The notes: a model not told the origin generated them from the letters alone. DNA of 8,499 nucleotides from J013 sp038521775 (GCA_038521775.1 JBCBKN010000189.1:1-8499), one strand, 5' to 3'. Shown: positions 1 through 6,443, counted from the stretch's first letter. Numbers and translations: made by a program.

Positions 1-1560
1 GCCGCATGTGCGGAGAACCCGGGGCGCCGGATCCTGATCCGCACCCATCCGCAGGTGACCGCCGGGCGCGCACGGGGTCATTTCGCCCCTGCCGATGCCG
101 CGGGGCGGGTCGGCTTTGCGGGGCGGGTGGGCCTTGCGGGGCGGGTGGGCTTTGCGGGGCGGGTGGGCTTTGCGCCGCCGCAGGTCGCGCCGCCGGCCCT
201 GCTCCGGGCGGCCCACAGGGTTTATGCCGTGACCTCGCAGATGGGGTTTGAGGCGATCCTCCTGGGCCATCGGCCGCGCCTCTTCGGCGTCCCGTTCTAT
301 GCCGGCTGGGGGCTTGCTGATGAGGAGATCTCCTGCCCGCGCCGGGAGCGGTCGCTGACGGCCGAGATGTTGTTTGCCGGCAGCATGCTGCGCTATCCGG
401 TCTGGTACGACCCGTTTGCCGATGCGCTGTGCGATTTTGAGACGGTGGCGCAGATCACGGCAGATGAGGCGCAGGCCTGGCGCGAGGCGGCACAGGTCTC
501 GGTCTGCCTGGGCGTGCGGGCCTGGAAGCGCCCGACCCTGCGGGGCTTTCTGACCGGCGCCGGGGGTGCGCCCAAGCATGCCTCAAGCGCACCGCATGCG
601 GTGGCCCGCGCACGGGCAGGGTCGGGCCGGGTTGCGGTCTGGGCCAGCCGCGAGCCCGACGCGCTGGCGCCCGCCTGCAAAGCGGCCGGCCTGCCCTTGA
701 TGCGCGTTGAAGACGGGTTCTTGCGCTCGCTGGGGCTGGGCGCGCAGCTTGTGCCCGCCGCGTCGCTGGTGCTTGACGATCTGGGGATCTATTTCGATCC
801 CACCCGGCCCTCGCGGCTGGAGATGCTCATTGCGCAATCGGTCGAGTTGCCCCGGGCAGAGCTGACCCGCGCCGCGGCCCTGAGGGCCGAGATCTGCGCC
901 CGGGGCGTGAGCAAATATGGCGCGCGGGCCGAGGGCCCGGCCTTGCCGCCCCGCGCGCCCGGGCAGCGACGGGTTCTGGTGGTCGGGCAGGTCGCCGATG
1001 ACGCCTCCGTGCGGCTTGGCGCGACGGGCGAGGTGCGGGACAACCGCGCCCTTCTGGCCGCGGCCCGGGCGGCCCATCCCGAGGCCGCGATCCTCTACCG
1101 CCCGCATCCCGACGTCACCGCGGGGCTGCGCGAGGGCGCGATCCGCGCCGAGGATCTGGCCGATGCCGTGGTCACGGGCGGCGACCCGGCCACCCTGCTG
1201 GGCGCGGTCGATCTGGTCTGGACGCTCAGCTCGCTCATGGGATTCGAGGCGCTGATGCGTGGCATTCCCGTCACCTGTCTGGGCGCGCCGTTCTATGCCG
1301 GCTGGGGCCTCACGCAGGATCTCGCGCCCACACCGGCCCGCCGCAGCGCGCGCCCGGGGCTCGACGGGCTGGTGCACGCCGCCCTCATCGCCTATCCGCG
1401 CTACCGCGACCCCATAACCGGGCGCGCCTGCCGGGCCGAACGCATCGTCGCGCGGCTGGCCTCGGGCGATCCGCGCCTGGGCCGCTCGGCCTCCCCCGCG
1501 CTTCGGCTGCTCGCCCGGATCCAGGATCGCGCCGCGCCCTTTGCCGGGCTCTGGCGCTAA
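1..1560 (+). CDS. kpsC: Capsular polysaccharide Kdo transferase KpsC, 5'-truncated by window edge
   Basis: KpsC is a cytoplasmic/inner-membrane-associated dual glycosyltransferase. It builds the beta-Kdo linker on phosphatidylglycerol that anchors ABC-transporter-exported capsules, after KpsS adds the first Kdo. The frame is open to base 1, so the start lies upstream; 519 residues are visible against about 670 for the family. Numbering from the first visible codon, the end of the first Kdo-transferase module shows HPQV (16-19), VTSQMGFEA (77-85) and FYAGWG (99-104). A linker follows, then a complete second module with RVEDGFLRS (235-243), RPHPD (367-371), a TLSSLMGFEAL stretch (408-418) and a second FYAGWG (431-436). 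The repeated HP...S-MGFEA...FYAGWG pattern shows the two-module build. A (GRVGFA)4-like repeat occupies residues 35-58, where relatives normally have an ordinary loop. The TAA stop ends at 1560. Family recognition is firm; the exact polymer is unknown. Confidence 0.93.
   Translation, partial: AACAENPGRRILIRTHPQVTAGRARGHFAPADAAGRVGFAGRVGLAGRVGFAGRVGFAPPQVAPPALLRAAHRVYAVTSQMGFEAILLGHRPRLFGVPFYAGWGLADEEISCPRRERSLTAEMLFAGSMLRYPVWYDPFADALCDFETVAQITADEAQAWREAAQVSVCLGVRAWKRPTLRGFLTGAGGAPKHASSAPHAVARARAGSGRVAVWASREPDALAPACKAAGLPLMRVEDGFLRSLGLGAQLVPAASLVLDDLGIYFDPTRPSRLEMLIAQSVELPRAELTRAAALRAEICARGVSKYGARAEGPALPPRAPGQRRVLVVGQVADDASVRLGATGEVRDNRALLAAARAAHPEAAILYRPHPDVTAGLREGAIRAEDLADAVVTGGDPATLLGAVDLVWTLSSLMGFEALMRGIPVTCLGAPFYAGWGLTQDLAPTPARRSARPGLDGLVHAALIAYPRYRDPITGRACRAERIVARLASGDPRLGRSASPALRLLARIQDRAAPFAGLWR
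103..174 (+). repeat. 18-bp in-frame tandem repeat, four units, inside kpsC
   Basis: There are four head-to-tail 18-bp units at 103-120, 121-138, 139-156 and 157-174. Units 3 and 4 are identical (GGGCGGGTGGGCTTTGCG). Unit 1 differs by G to C at its ninth base, and unit 2 by one T to C that changes Phe to Leu. Each unit encodes Gly-Arg-Val-Gly-Phe/Leu-Ala, so copy-number change keeps the reading frame. The + strand has eleven runs of three or more G between 102 and 167, with spacers of 1 to 10 bases. From 120 on, every spacer is 1 to 6 bases, matching the usual G-quadruplex pattern in both the coding strand and the mRNA. Confidence 0.95.
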
Positions 1561-1607
1561 GGCTTGCGTCAGCCTCCGGCCGGTCCTAGACCCGAATGGC
1601 AGACAGC

Positions 1608-1627
1608 GAGGGAGCCCGCAGCCCGTG
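1608..1627 (+). promoter_or_regulatory. Shine-Dalgarno and GTG start for the fuconate dehydratase
   Basis: GAGGGAG at 1608-1614 lies 10 nt before GTG at 1625-1627. This fixes the start there rather than at the in-frame ATG at 1541, which lies inside the kpsC coding end and has a leader unlike the family. The residues after the GTG match the usual fuconate dehydratase N-terminus. A poor promoter-like pair, TTGCGT (1564-1569) and TAGACC (1587-1592) with a 17-nt spacer, sits in the 64-nt gap. It matches consensus at only about half its positions, so readthrough from kpsC is equally possible. Confidence 0.7.
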
Positions 1628-2920
1628 CCAAGCAAAATCACCCGCATCACCGCGCGCGACATCCGCTTTCCGACCTCGCGCGCGCTGGACGGTTCGGATG
1701 CGATGAACCCGGCGCCGGATTACTCAGCCACCTATGTGACCGTCGAGACAGCCGGCGGCGATGCTGGCCATGGCCTCACCTTCACCATCGGGCGCGGCAA
1801 TGAGGTCTGTGCCGCGGCGGTCGAGGCGCTGGCCCCGCTCCTGCGCGGCATGGCGCTCGACGATATCCAGGCCGATCTGGGCGGGTTTTGGCGGCACATG
1901 ACCGGTGACAGCCAGCTGCGCTGGCTGGGCCCGGACAAGGGCGTGATGCATCTGGCCACGGCCGCGGTGGTCAATGCGGTCTGGGACATGGCGGCCAAGG
2001 CGCGCGGCGTTCCGGTCTGGCAGATGCTGTGCGAGATGAGCCCGGCCGAGATCGTGGCGCTGGTCGATTGGCGCTATCTGGCCGATGCGCTCGACCCCGG
2101 CGAGGCGCGCGAGCGGCTGGAGGAAAAGGCCGGCGGCCGCGCCGAGCGCACCGCAGAGATGGCCCAGCAGGGCTATCCCGCCTACACAACCTCGGCGGGC
2201 TGGCTGGGATATTCCGACGACAAGATCCGCGCCCTGGCCCAGGCCGCGATGGCCGAGGGCTGGACCCATTTCAAGATGAAGGTCGGCGCGGATCTGGCCG
2301 ACGACATCCGCCGGGCCGGGCTGTTGCGCGAGGTGATCGGACCGGAGCGGCATCTGATGATGGATGCCAATCAGGTATGGGGTGTGGACCAAGCGATTGC
2401 CAACATGCACGAGCTGGCGCGGTTCGACCCGCTTTGGATCGAGGAGCCGACCAGCCCGGATGATGTGCTGGGCCATGCCCGCATCGCGCGCGCCATTGCG
2501 CCGGTAAAGGTGGCCACGGGCGAGCATTGCCAGAACGCGGTGATCTTCAAACAGCTTTTGCAGGCCGAGGCGATTGCCTTTTGCCAGATCGACAGCTGCC
2601 GCCTGGCCGGGCCCAACGAGATCATCGCTGTGCTGCTGATGGCCGAGAAGTTCGGGATCCCGGTCTGCCCGCATGCCGGCGGGGTGGGGCTGTGCGAATA
2701 TGTCCAGCACCTGTCGCTTTTTGACTTTATCGCCGTCTCGGGCAGTCTGGAAAACCGCGTGCTGGAATATGTCGACCATCTGCACGAGCATTTCGTGCAT
2801 CCCGTGGAGATGCGCGCCGGGCGGTACATGCCGCCCCGCGCGCCGGGCTATTCGATCGAGATGAAGCCCGCGAGCCTCACCGCGCATGAATACCCCATCG
2901 GCGCGGTCTGGACCGGTTAG
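1625..2920 (+). CDS. fucD: L-fuconate dehydratase (enolase superfamily)
   Basis: It dehydrates L-fuconate to 2-keto-3-deoxy-L-fuconate in the non-phosphorylating L-fucose pathway, using Mg2+, in the cytoplasm. The product is 431 residues, close to the 441 of the characterised Xanthomonas enzyme. The N-terminal capping domain carries the family signature RFPTSRALDGSDAMNP (residues 14-29) and GHGLTFTIGRGNE (near 44-56). The C-terminal barrel has K217-M-K219, metal ligands D247, E273 and E300, then D323 and H350 (the Asp-His dyad), and E381. Each lies exactly one position before the residue I recall for Xanthomonas FucD (K218, K220, D248, E274, E301, D324, H351, E382), so the enzyme looks intact. 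It follows kpsC by 64 nt on the same strand, with no obvious functional link. It converges on the SDR with interlocked stop codons. No fucose dehydrogenase, lactonase or fucose transporter is seen here. Very close paralogues acting on other acid sugars are the main alternative. Confidence 0.92.
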   Translation: MPSKITRITARDIRFPTSRALDGSDAMNPAPDYSATYVTVETAGGDAGHGLTFTIGRGNEVCAAAVEALAPLLRGMALDDIQADLGGFWRHMTGDSQLRWLGPDKGVMHLATAAVVNAVWDMAAKARGVPVWQMLCEMSPAEIVALVDWRYLADALDPGEARERLEEKAGGRAERTAEMAQQGYPAYTTSAGWLGYSDDKIRALAQAAMAEGWTHFKMKVGADLADDIRRAGLLREVIGPERHLMMDANQVWGVDQAIANMHELARFDPLWIEEPTSPDDVLGHARIARAIAPVKVATGEHCQNAVIFKQLLQAEAIAFCQIDSCRLAGPNEIIAVLLMAEKFGIPVCPHAGGVGLCEYVQHLSLFDFIAVSGSLENRVLEYVDHLHEHFVHPVEMRAGRYMPPRAPGYSIEMKPASLTAHEYPIGAVWTG

Positions 2921-3759
2921 CCCTCGCTCTCAAAGGTCTTGAAGGCCTCGGCGAAATCGGGATGCCAGCGCGACAGGGCGGGCCGGTTCTCGGTCACGTC
3001 TCCCGCCGACCAGGCCACCCGGCGCCGGTCTTTTTCGGCCGGAACGTCATTGTCGGGGCAGAGGATATAGAAATCCCCCGCAGCCATCCGGGCAATGAAA
3101 TGGTCCACGGTCTGCTCGCTGGTCCAGGCGGCGGGCGGCTTTTCGGGAATGAAGCGCGCAATCAGCCCGGTATAGGTGAAGCCCGGCACAAAAAGATGCG
3201 CGCTGATCGGCGCCCCGGCCTCGCGCAGCTCATGGGCCAGCTGCTCGGTGACAACCCGCACCCCGGCCTTGGTGACATTGTAGCCCGGATTGCCGGGCGG
3301 CGTCGTGATGCCCTGTTTCGAGCCGGTATTGATCACCGCCGCCGGGCGCCCGGCCGCCACCATCCGGGGCAGGAAGGCCTGCACGCCATGGATCACGCCG
3401 AACAGGTTGACCTCGATCAACTTGCGCCAGTTGGCCGGCTCGGCCCAGACCTTGGTCGGCAGGCCGATGCCGGCATTGTTCATCAGAACGGCGACCTCGC
3501 CTGCGCCGAACGCGGCATCGGCAAGTGCTGCAACCGCGGCCTCGTCCGAGACATCGGTGGGCACCGCAAACACCTGGCGCCCGGGCTGGGCCAGGGCTGC
3601 CAGCTCGTCCGCCGCCTGATCGAGCGCCTCGCCCGGCAAATCGGCAAGCACCACCCCAAGGCTGGCCTCGGCAAAGCGCTGCGCGGCCACGCGGCCAACG
3701 CCAGAGGCCGCGCCGGTCACCACCGCAAGCCCGCCTTTGGCCACTGCGTCCTTATACAT
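2917..3759 (-). CDS. Classical short-chain dehydrogenase/reductase (SDR), substrate unknown
   Basis: A 280-residue NAD(P)-dependent oxidoreductase of the classical SDR type. The Rossmann glycine motif is TGAASGVG (15-22), an Asp closes beta-2 (LAD, D40), NNAG is at 94-97, and the catalytic tetrad is N118, S147, Y160 and K164 in YNVTK. D40 favours NAD(H) over NADP(H) by the usual rule. The 30-odd residues after the core (an AGDFYILCPD stretch, then RPALSRWHPD near the C-terminus) make it longer than a minimal 250-residue SDR and mark a distinct subfamily whose substrate I cannot name. The start is ATG at 3757-3759 on the complement, with GGGAGG (3771-3766) ending 6 nt before it. The gene converges on the fuconate dehydratase, so a role as 2-keto-3-deoxy-L-fuconate dehydrogenase is conceivable, but only by position. 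It is divergent from the PLP dehydratase. Confidence 0.9.
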   Translation of the reverse strand: MYKDAVAKGGLAVVTGAASGVGRVAAQRFAEASLGVVLADLPGEALDQAADELAALAQPGRQVFAVPTDVSDEAAVAALADAAFGAGEVAVLMNNAGIGLPTKVWAEPANWRKLIEVNLFGVIHGVQAFLPRMVAAGRPAAVINTGSKQGITTPPGNPGYNVTKAGVRVVTEQLAHELREAGAPISAHLFVPGFTYTGLIARFIPEKPPAAWTSEQTVDHFIARMAAGDFYILCPDNDVPAEKDRRRVAWSAGDVTENRPALSRWHPDFAEAFKTFESEG

Positions 3760-3789
3760 GCTCCGCCTCCCTGGCTGCGTGTCGCCGCA

Positions 3790-3818
3790 AGTGTATCCGC
3801 GCGGCGCGCCGTCTGCAA
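3790..3818 (-). promoter_or_regulatory. Possible promoter of the SDR gene
   Basis: Read on the minus strand, TTGCAG (3818-3813) and TACACT (3795-3790) are separated by 17 nt. The -10 matches TATAAT at four of six positions; the -35 matches TTGACA at only its first three. A transcript would start near 3783 and leave a leader of about 24 nt containing the Shine-Dalgarno. An AscI-type palindrome GGCGCGCC (3803-3810) lies in the spacer. This is a sequence match only. Confidence 0.33.
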
Positions 3819-3850
3819 AAGCGGTGATTGCCGGGCCTCGTGGACCGCCC

Positions 3851-3910
3851 CCGCAGCCCCTCGCCCCGCAGCCCCTCGCCCTGCAGCCCCTCGCCCTGCA
3901 GCCCCCGCGA
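3851..3910. repeat. 15-bp tandem repeat, four units, in the divergent intergenic region
   Basis: Units lie at 3851-3865 and 3866-3880 (both CCGCAGCCCCTCGCC), 3881-3895 (one C to T change) and 3896-3910 (a degenerate last copy). On the minus strand the array is a regular series of three-to-five-G runs separated by 3 or 5 bases, which fits a G-quadruplex pattern; the plus strand is correspondingly C-rich. It lies upstream of the proposed SDR promoter and about 115 nt before the dehydratase start, and does not appear to be coding. Frames through it give only low-complexity Pro/Ala/Arg or Gly/Glu/Leu peptide. Confidence 0.9.
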
Positions 3911-3994
3911 TCGTCGCCAGATGTCGCAACCGTTGTCGTCCCCGGCACAGGCGCCGCACGAACCCGCCCGGACGGCACAGCTGGGACTCGACAG

Positions 3995-4010
3995 ATGCGC
4001 GCATGCATGC
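3995..4010. promoter_or_regulatory. Overlapping perfect palindromes before the dehydratase start
   Basis: ATGCGCGCAT (3995-4004) and GCATGCATGC (4001-4010) are both perfect 10-bp palindromes sharing four bases. Together with the next base they form 17 nt of strictly alternating purine and pyrimidine (3995-4011). They sit 14 to 29 nt before the chosen ATG at 4024. They could be an operator or a structured leader; in GC-rich DNA short palindromes are also common by chance. Confidence 0.3.
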
Positions 4011-4023
4011 AAGCTCGGATCTC

Positions 4024-5025
4024 ATGCTGAGCCTGGCTGACATTCTTGCCGCGCGCGCCCGGATCGCCGGTTTGGCGATCGAGACGCCGCTGATCCCCTC
4101 GCCGCATCTTTCCAAGATCGCCGGGCAGGAATTTCTGCTCAAGCTCGAGCTGGCCCAGCCCACCGGCGCGTTCAAACTGCGCGGTGCTGCCAATGCCGTG
4201 GCCACCCTGCCGGCCGATGCGCCGGGCGTTGTGTGCGCCTCCACCGGCAATCACGGCCGCGCGCTTGCCTATGCGGCGCAGGCGCGCGGGGTTCGGGCCA
4301 CGATCTGCATGTCGCGCCTGGTGCCCGACGTTAAACGCGACGCCATCGCCGCCCTGGGGGCCGAGATCTGCACGCTCGACACCCAGGACGATGCCGAGCT
4401 CGAGGCCGCCCGCATCGCCGCGGATGACGGGTTCCTGGAGATCTCGGCCTTTGACGACCCCCAGGTGATCGCCGGCCAGGGCACAATCGGGCTGGAGCTT
4501 CTCAGCGCGCGCCCCGATCTTGAGACGTTGCTGATCCCGCTGTCGGGCGGCGGGCTGGCCGGCGGCATCGCGCTGGCCGCCAAAACGATCAAACCCTCGA
4601 TCCGGGTCATCGGGCTGACCATGGATCGCGGGCCGGCCATGCATCTCTCCATAGCCGCCGGCCATCCGGTGCCGGTCGAGGAACTGCCCAGCCTCGCCGA
4701 TGCGCTGGGCGGCAGCATCGGCATCACCAACCGCCACTCGCTCGATCTCTGCCGGCGTTATCTCGACGACAGCATTCTGGTGACCGAGGCCGAGATCTAC
4801 CGTGCCCTTCAGACGCTCTACCATGAGGACCGGCTGGTGGCCGAAGGCAGCTGCGTGGTCGGCATTGCAGCCCTTCTGGCCGGCAAGCTGCCCCAGTTGA
4901 CCGGCCCGACAGCGACGATCCTGACGGGGCGCAACATCGACCCGAAACGGCATGCTGCGATCATGCGCGGCGAGACGATCCGCCTGGGCGATCTGGTTTT
5001 GGAGGGCGTGCCCTATGCATCGTGA
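4024..5025 (+). CDS. PLP-dependent threonine dehydratase-like enzyme, EutB-type
   Basis: A 333-residue fold-type II PLP enzyme of the threonine/serine dehydratase family. The Schiff-base lysine is K51 in PTGAFKLRG (46-54). The substrate loop is STGNH (73-77), the phosphate-binding glycine loop is SGGGLAGG (174-181), and a C-terminal TGRN (301-304) sits where the PLP ring nitrogen is contacted. It has no ACT regulatory domain, unlike biosynthetic IlvA. Several stretches (CMSRLVP 95-101, an RGPAM motif, a LADALGG motif, and the GRNID end) closely resemble EutB, the hydroxyectoine-utilisation dehydratase. However, no eutC, eutD, eutE or ectoine-uptake gene is in the window, so ordinary L-threonine/L-serine or threo-hydroxyaspartate dehydration remains possible. 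ATG at 4024 (MLSLADI) matches the family N-terminus; in-frame ATG at 4003 is an alternative, and neither has a strong Shine-Dalgarno. The small membrane protein gene begins 15 nt downstream. Confidence 0.85.
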   Translation: MLSLADILAARARIAGLAIETPLIPSPHLSKIAGQEFLLKLELAQPTGAFKLRGAANAVATLPADAPGVVCASTGNHGRALAYAAQARGVRATICMSRLVPDVKRDAIAALGAEICTLDTQDDAELEAARIAADDGFLEISAFDDPQVIAGQGTIGLELLSARPDLETLLIPLSGGGLAGGIALAAKTIKPSIRVIGLTMDRGPAMHLSIAAGHPVPVEELPSLADALGGSIGITNRHSLDLCRRYLDDSILVTEAEIYRALQTLYHEDRLVAEGSCVVGIAALLAGKLPQLTGPTATILTGRNIDPKRHAAIMRGETIRLGDLVLEGVPYAS

Positions 5026-5040
5026 CGAGAGCGGTGAGCG

Positions 5041-5538
5041 ATGAACAGCCTCGCCCGCGCGTTTGCCATGACCGATGCGGTGTGGGAGCGGCACACCAAC
5101 CCCTGGTCGTTCTGGACCCGTCTGCCGATCCTGCCGCTGATCGCACTCGCCATCTGGTCGCGCGGCTGGATCGGAGTGTGGTGCCTTATCCCCGTTGCAG
5201 GCCTGCTGATCTGGACCTGGCTGAACCCGCGCGCCTTTCCCGCCCCGACCAGGACCGGCTCATGGTACGCGCGCGCGGTGATCGGCGAGCGGATCTGGCT
5301 GGAGAGCAAGCGCGTGCCGATCCCCCAGCATCACGCCGCCTGGGCGGGCGGGCTCTCCCTGGCCGCCCTGGCCGGGGTGCCGCCGCTTGCCTGGGGGCTG
5401 CTGGAGTATGACGCGTTTGCGGTGCTGCTGGGCCTCTGTCTGGCGATTTTGCCCAAGCTCTGGTTTCTCGACCGCATGGTCTGGCTGACAGATGACGTCG
5501 CACCGCGGCACCCCCAATACGCCGCCTGGCTGCGCTGA
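5041..5538 (+). CDS. Small integral membrane protein, probably DUF6653 family
   Basis: A 165-residue protein of unknown function. Hydropathy by eye gives two helical hairpins: about 27-40 and 43-61, then 102-121 and 124-143. A polar, aromatic and basic segment (62-101) lies between them. The N-terminus has an ERHTNPWSFWTR motif (16-27) and the C-terminus an HPQYAAWL motif (157-164), both of which I associate with DUF6653; this is recall, not a search. There is no signal peptide apart from the first helix. It starts 15 nt after the dehydratase stop with a modest GAGAGCGG upstream, so translation in one transcript with the dehydratase is likely. It may be an accessory or transport-related partner, but nothing in the sequence proves a role. 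Confidence 0.8.
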   Translation: MNSLARAFAMTDAVWERHTNPWSFWTRLPILPLIALAIWSRGWIGVWCLIPVAGLLIWTWLNPRAFPAPTRTGSWYARAVIGERIWLESKRVPIPQHHAAWAGGLSLAALAGVPPLAWGLLEYDAFAVLLGLCLAILPKLWFLDRMVWLTDDVAPRHPQYAAWLR

Positions 5539-5624
5539 TCCTCAGGCCCGGGGCCGCGTCACGACAGCACGCGCCACGCCCCCGGCAAACGGAGAAAGGC
5601 TGGCCTCTGAATCTGACTGGGTGC

Positions 5625-6443
5625 TCAGCGCACCAGGCCAAGCCCGCGCAGATAGGCAAAGCTTGCGGGGATCCGCGTGTGGTCGCGCAGCTCCAGCACC
5701 GGGCGCGGCACGCCGCCCAGCGCCGCGATTTCGCGAAACACCGCGGTCCAGGCGATGTTGCCTTCGCCGATCGCCCAATGGCGGTCGGCATGCCCGTCAG
5801 TGTCCTGCAAATGCACATGCGCAAGGCGCGCACCCGCCAGCCGGATGAAATAGTCGACCGGCGGCGCGCCGGTCGCATGATGCGCCCAGTTCGCATGGCC
5901 GGTATCGACCGAAAGCTGCACCCCGTCGCCCAGCGCCTCGGCCAGGATCCGACGGTCATGCGGGTTGCGGTCGGCGATGTTCTCCATGACCAGCTCGACC
6001 CCGTCATCCATTGCCCGCGCCACCACCTCGGCCAGTGTTGCGCGGGTGTTCTCGATGACCATCTCGCGCGCGCTCGGATAGCCGTCGAGATTGAAATCGT
6101 CCCAGGTGCTGTAGGGTGAGTGGATCACCATCTGGGTTGCGCCGAGCGCCGCACACACATCCAGCGCCTGCATCATCCGCCTGGCGACGACCGCGCGAAT
6201 GTCGGGGTCCTGCGAATGGATGGTGAACCCCCAGAACGGCCCGTGAATGCCCAGCCGCCCGGTATGGCCGTCAAGCTGGCGCTTGGCCTCGGCGACCGCA
6301 GCGCTCCAATCGCCGCTAAGGTTCTCATGGCTGTGAAAGCTCTGCAGCTCGACATCCCGCGGCGCGCCCAGCAACCAGTCGCGATGTTGCGCAAGCGCCT
6401 GCACGGGCAAGGCCGCACCGATGACGACGGGTTCGAAATCCAT
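5625..6443 (-). CDS. Sugar phosphate isomerase/epimerase-like TIM-barrel protein (AP-endonuclease 2 fold)
   Basis: 272 residues, the usual size for the xylose-isomerase-like TIM-barrel superfamily, which includes ketose epimerases, inosose dehydratases and endonuclease IV relatives. Candidate strand-end residues are H67 (GIHGPFWG), H108 (VIHSPYS), E154 (VMENIAD), D180 and H183 (SVDTGHAN), H209/H211 (AHVHLQDTDGH) and E251 (LELRD). The E154-D180-H211-E251 set matches the single divalent metal site of sugar epimerases, so it is probably an enzyme with a metal-bound sugar substrate. There is no signal peptide. ATG at 6443 on the complement has GGGGG shortly upstream. It lies 102 nt downstream of the MFS gene on the same strand and may be co-transcribed. 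It converges on the small membrane protein gene across an 86-nt gap without a convincing terminator. Substrate is not deducible. Confidence 0.85.
   Translation of the reverse strand: MDFEPVVIGAALPVQALAQHRDWLLGAPRDVELQSFHSHENLSGDWSAAVAEAKRQLDGHTGRLGIHGPFWGFTIHSQDPDIRAVVARRMMQALDVCAALGATQMVIHSPYSTWDDFNLDGYPSAREMVIENTRATLAEVVARAMDDGVELVMENIADRNPHDRRILAEALGDGVQLSVDTGHANWAHHATGAPPVDYFIRLAGARLAHVHLQDTDGHADRHWAIGEGNIAWTAVFREIAALGGVPRPVLELRDHTRIPASFAYLRGLGLVR

Noticed and set aside
1541..1624. Upstream ATG giving the fuconate dehydratase a 28-residue N-terminal extension.
   Set aside because: It overlaps the kpsC end, is not family-like and lacks a ribosome site; GTG at 1625 has a good one.
583..1662. 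Long minus-strand open frame opposite kpsC.
   Set aside because: Arg/Gly/Pro-rich shadow with no family signature; the plus strand carries the clear KpsC motifs.
3851..3910. Possible CRISPR-like array.
   Set aside because: Units are contiguous 15-bp tandem copies with no unique spacers and no cas genes nearby.
2962..4023. Plus-strand open frame continuing upstream of the dehydratase, antisense to the SDR.
   Set aside because: It encodes no recognisable domain, contains the Pro/Ala repeat, and results from few stop codons in GC-rich DNA.
2917..5094. Very long minus-strand open frame (about 725 codons) that extends the SDR upstream across the whole dehydratase gene.
   Set aside because: The upstream part is the antisense shadow of the dehydratase and reads through low-complexity repeat. 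The SDR has a strong Shine-Dalgarno and ATG at 3759, and homology begins there.
5545..5555. GGCC-CGG-GGCC hairpin between the convergent genes as a terminator.
   Set aside because: The stem is only 4 bp with a 3-base loop and no T-run follows on either strand.
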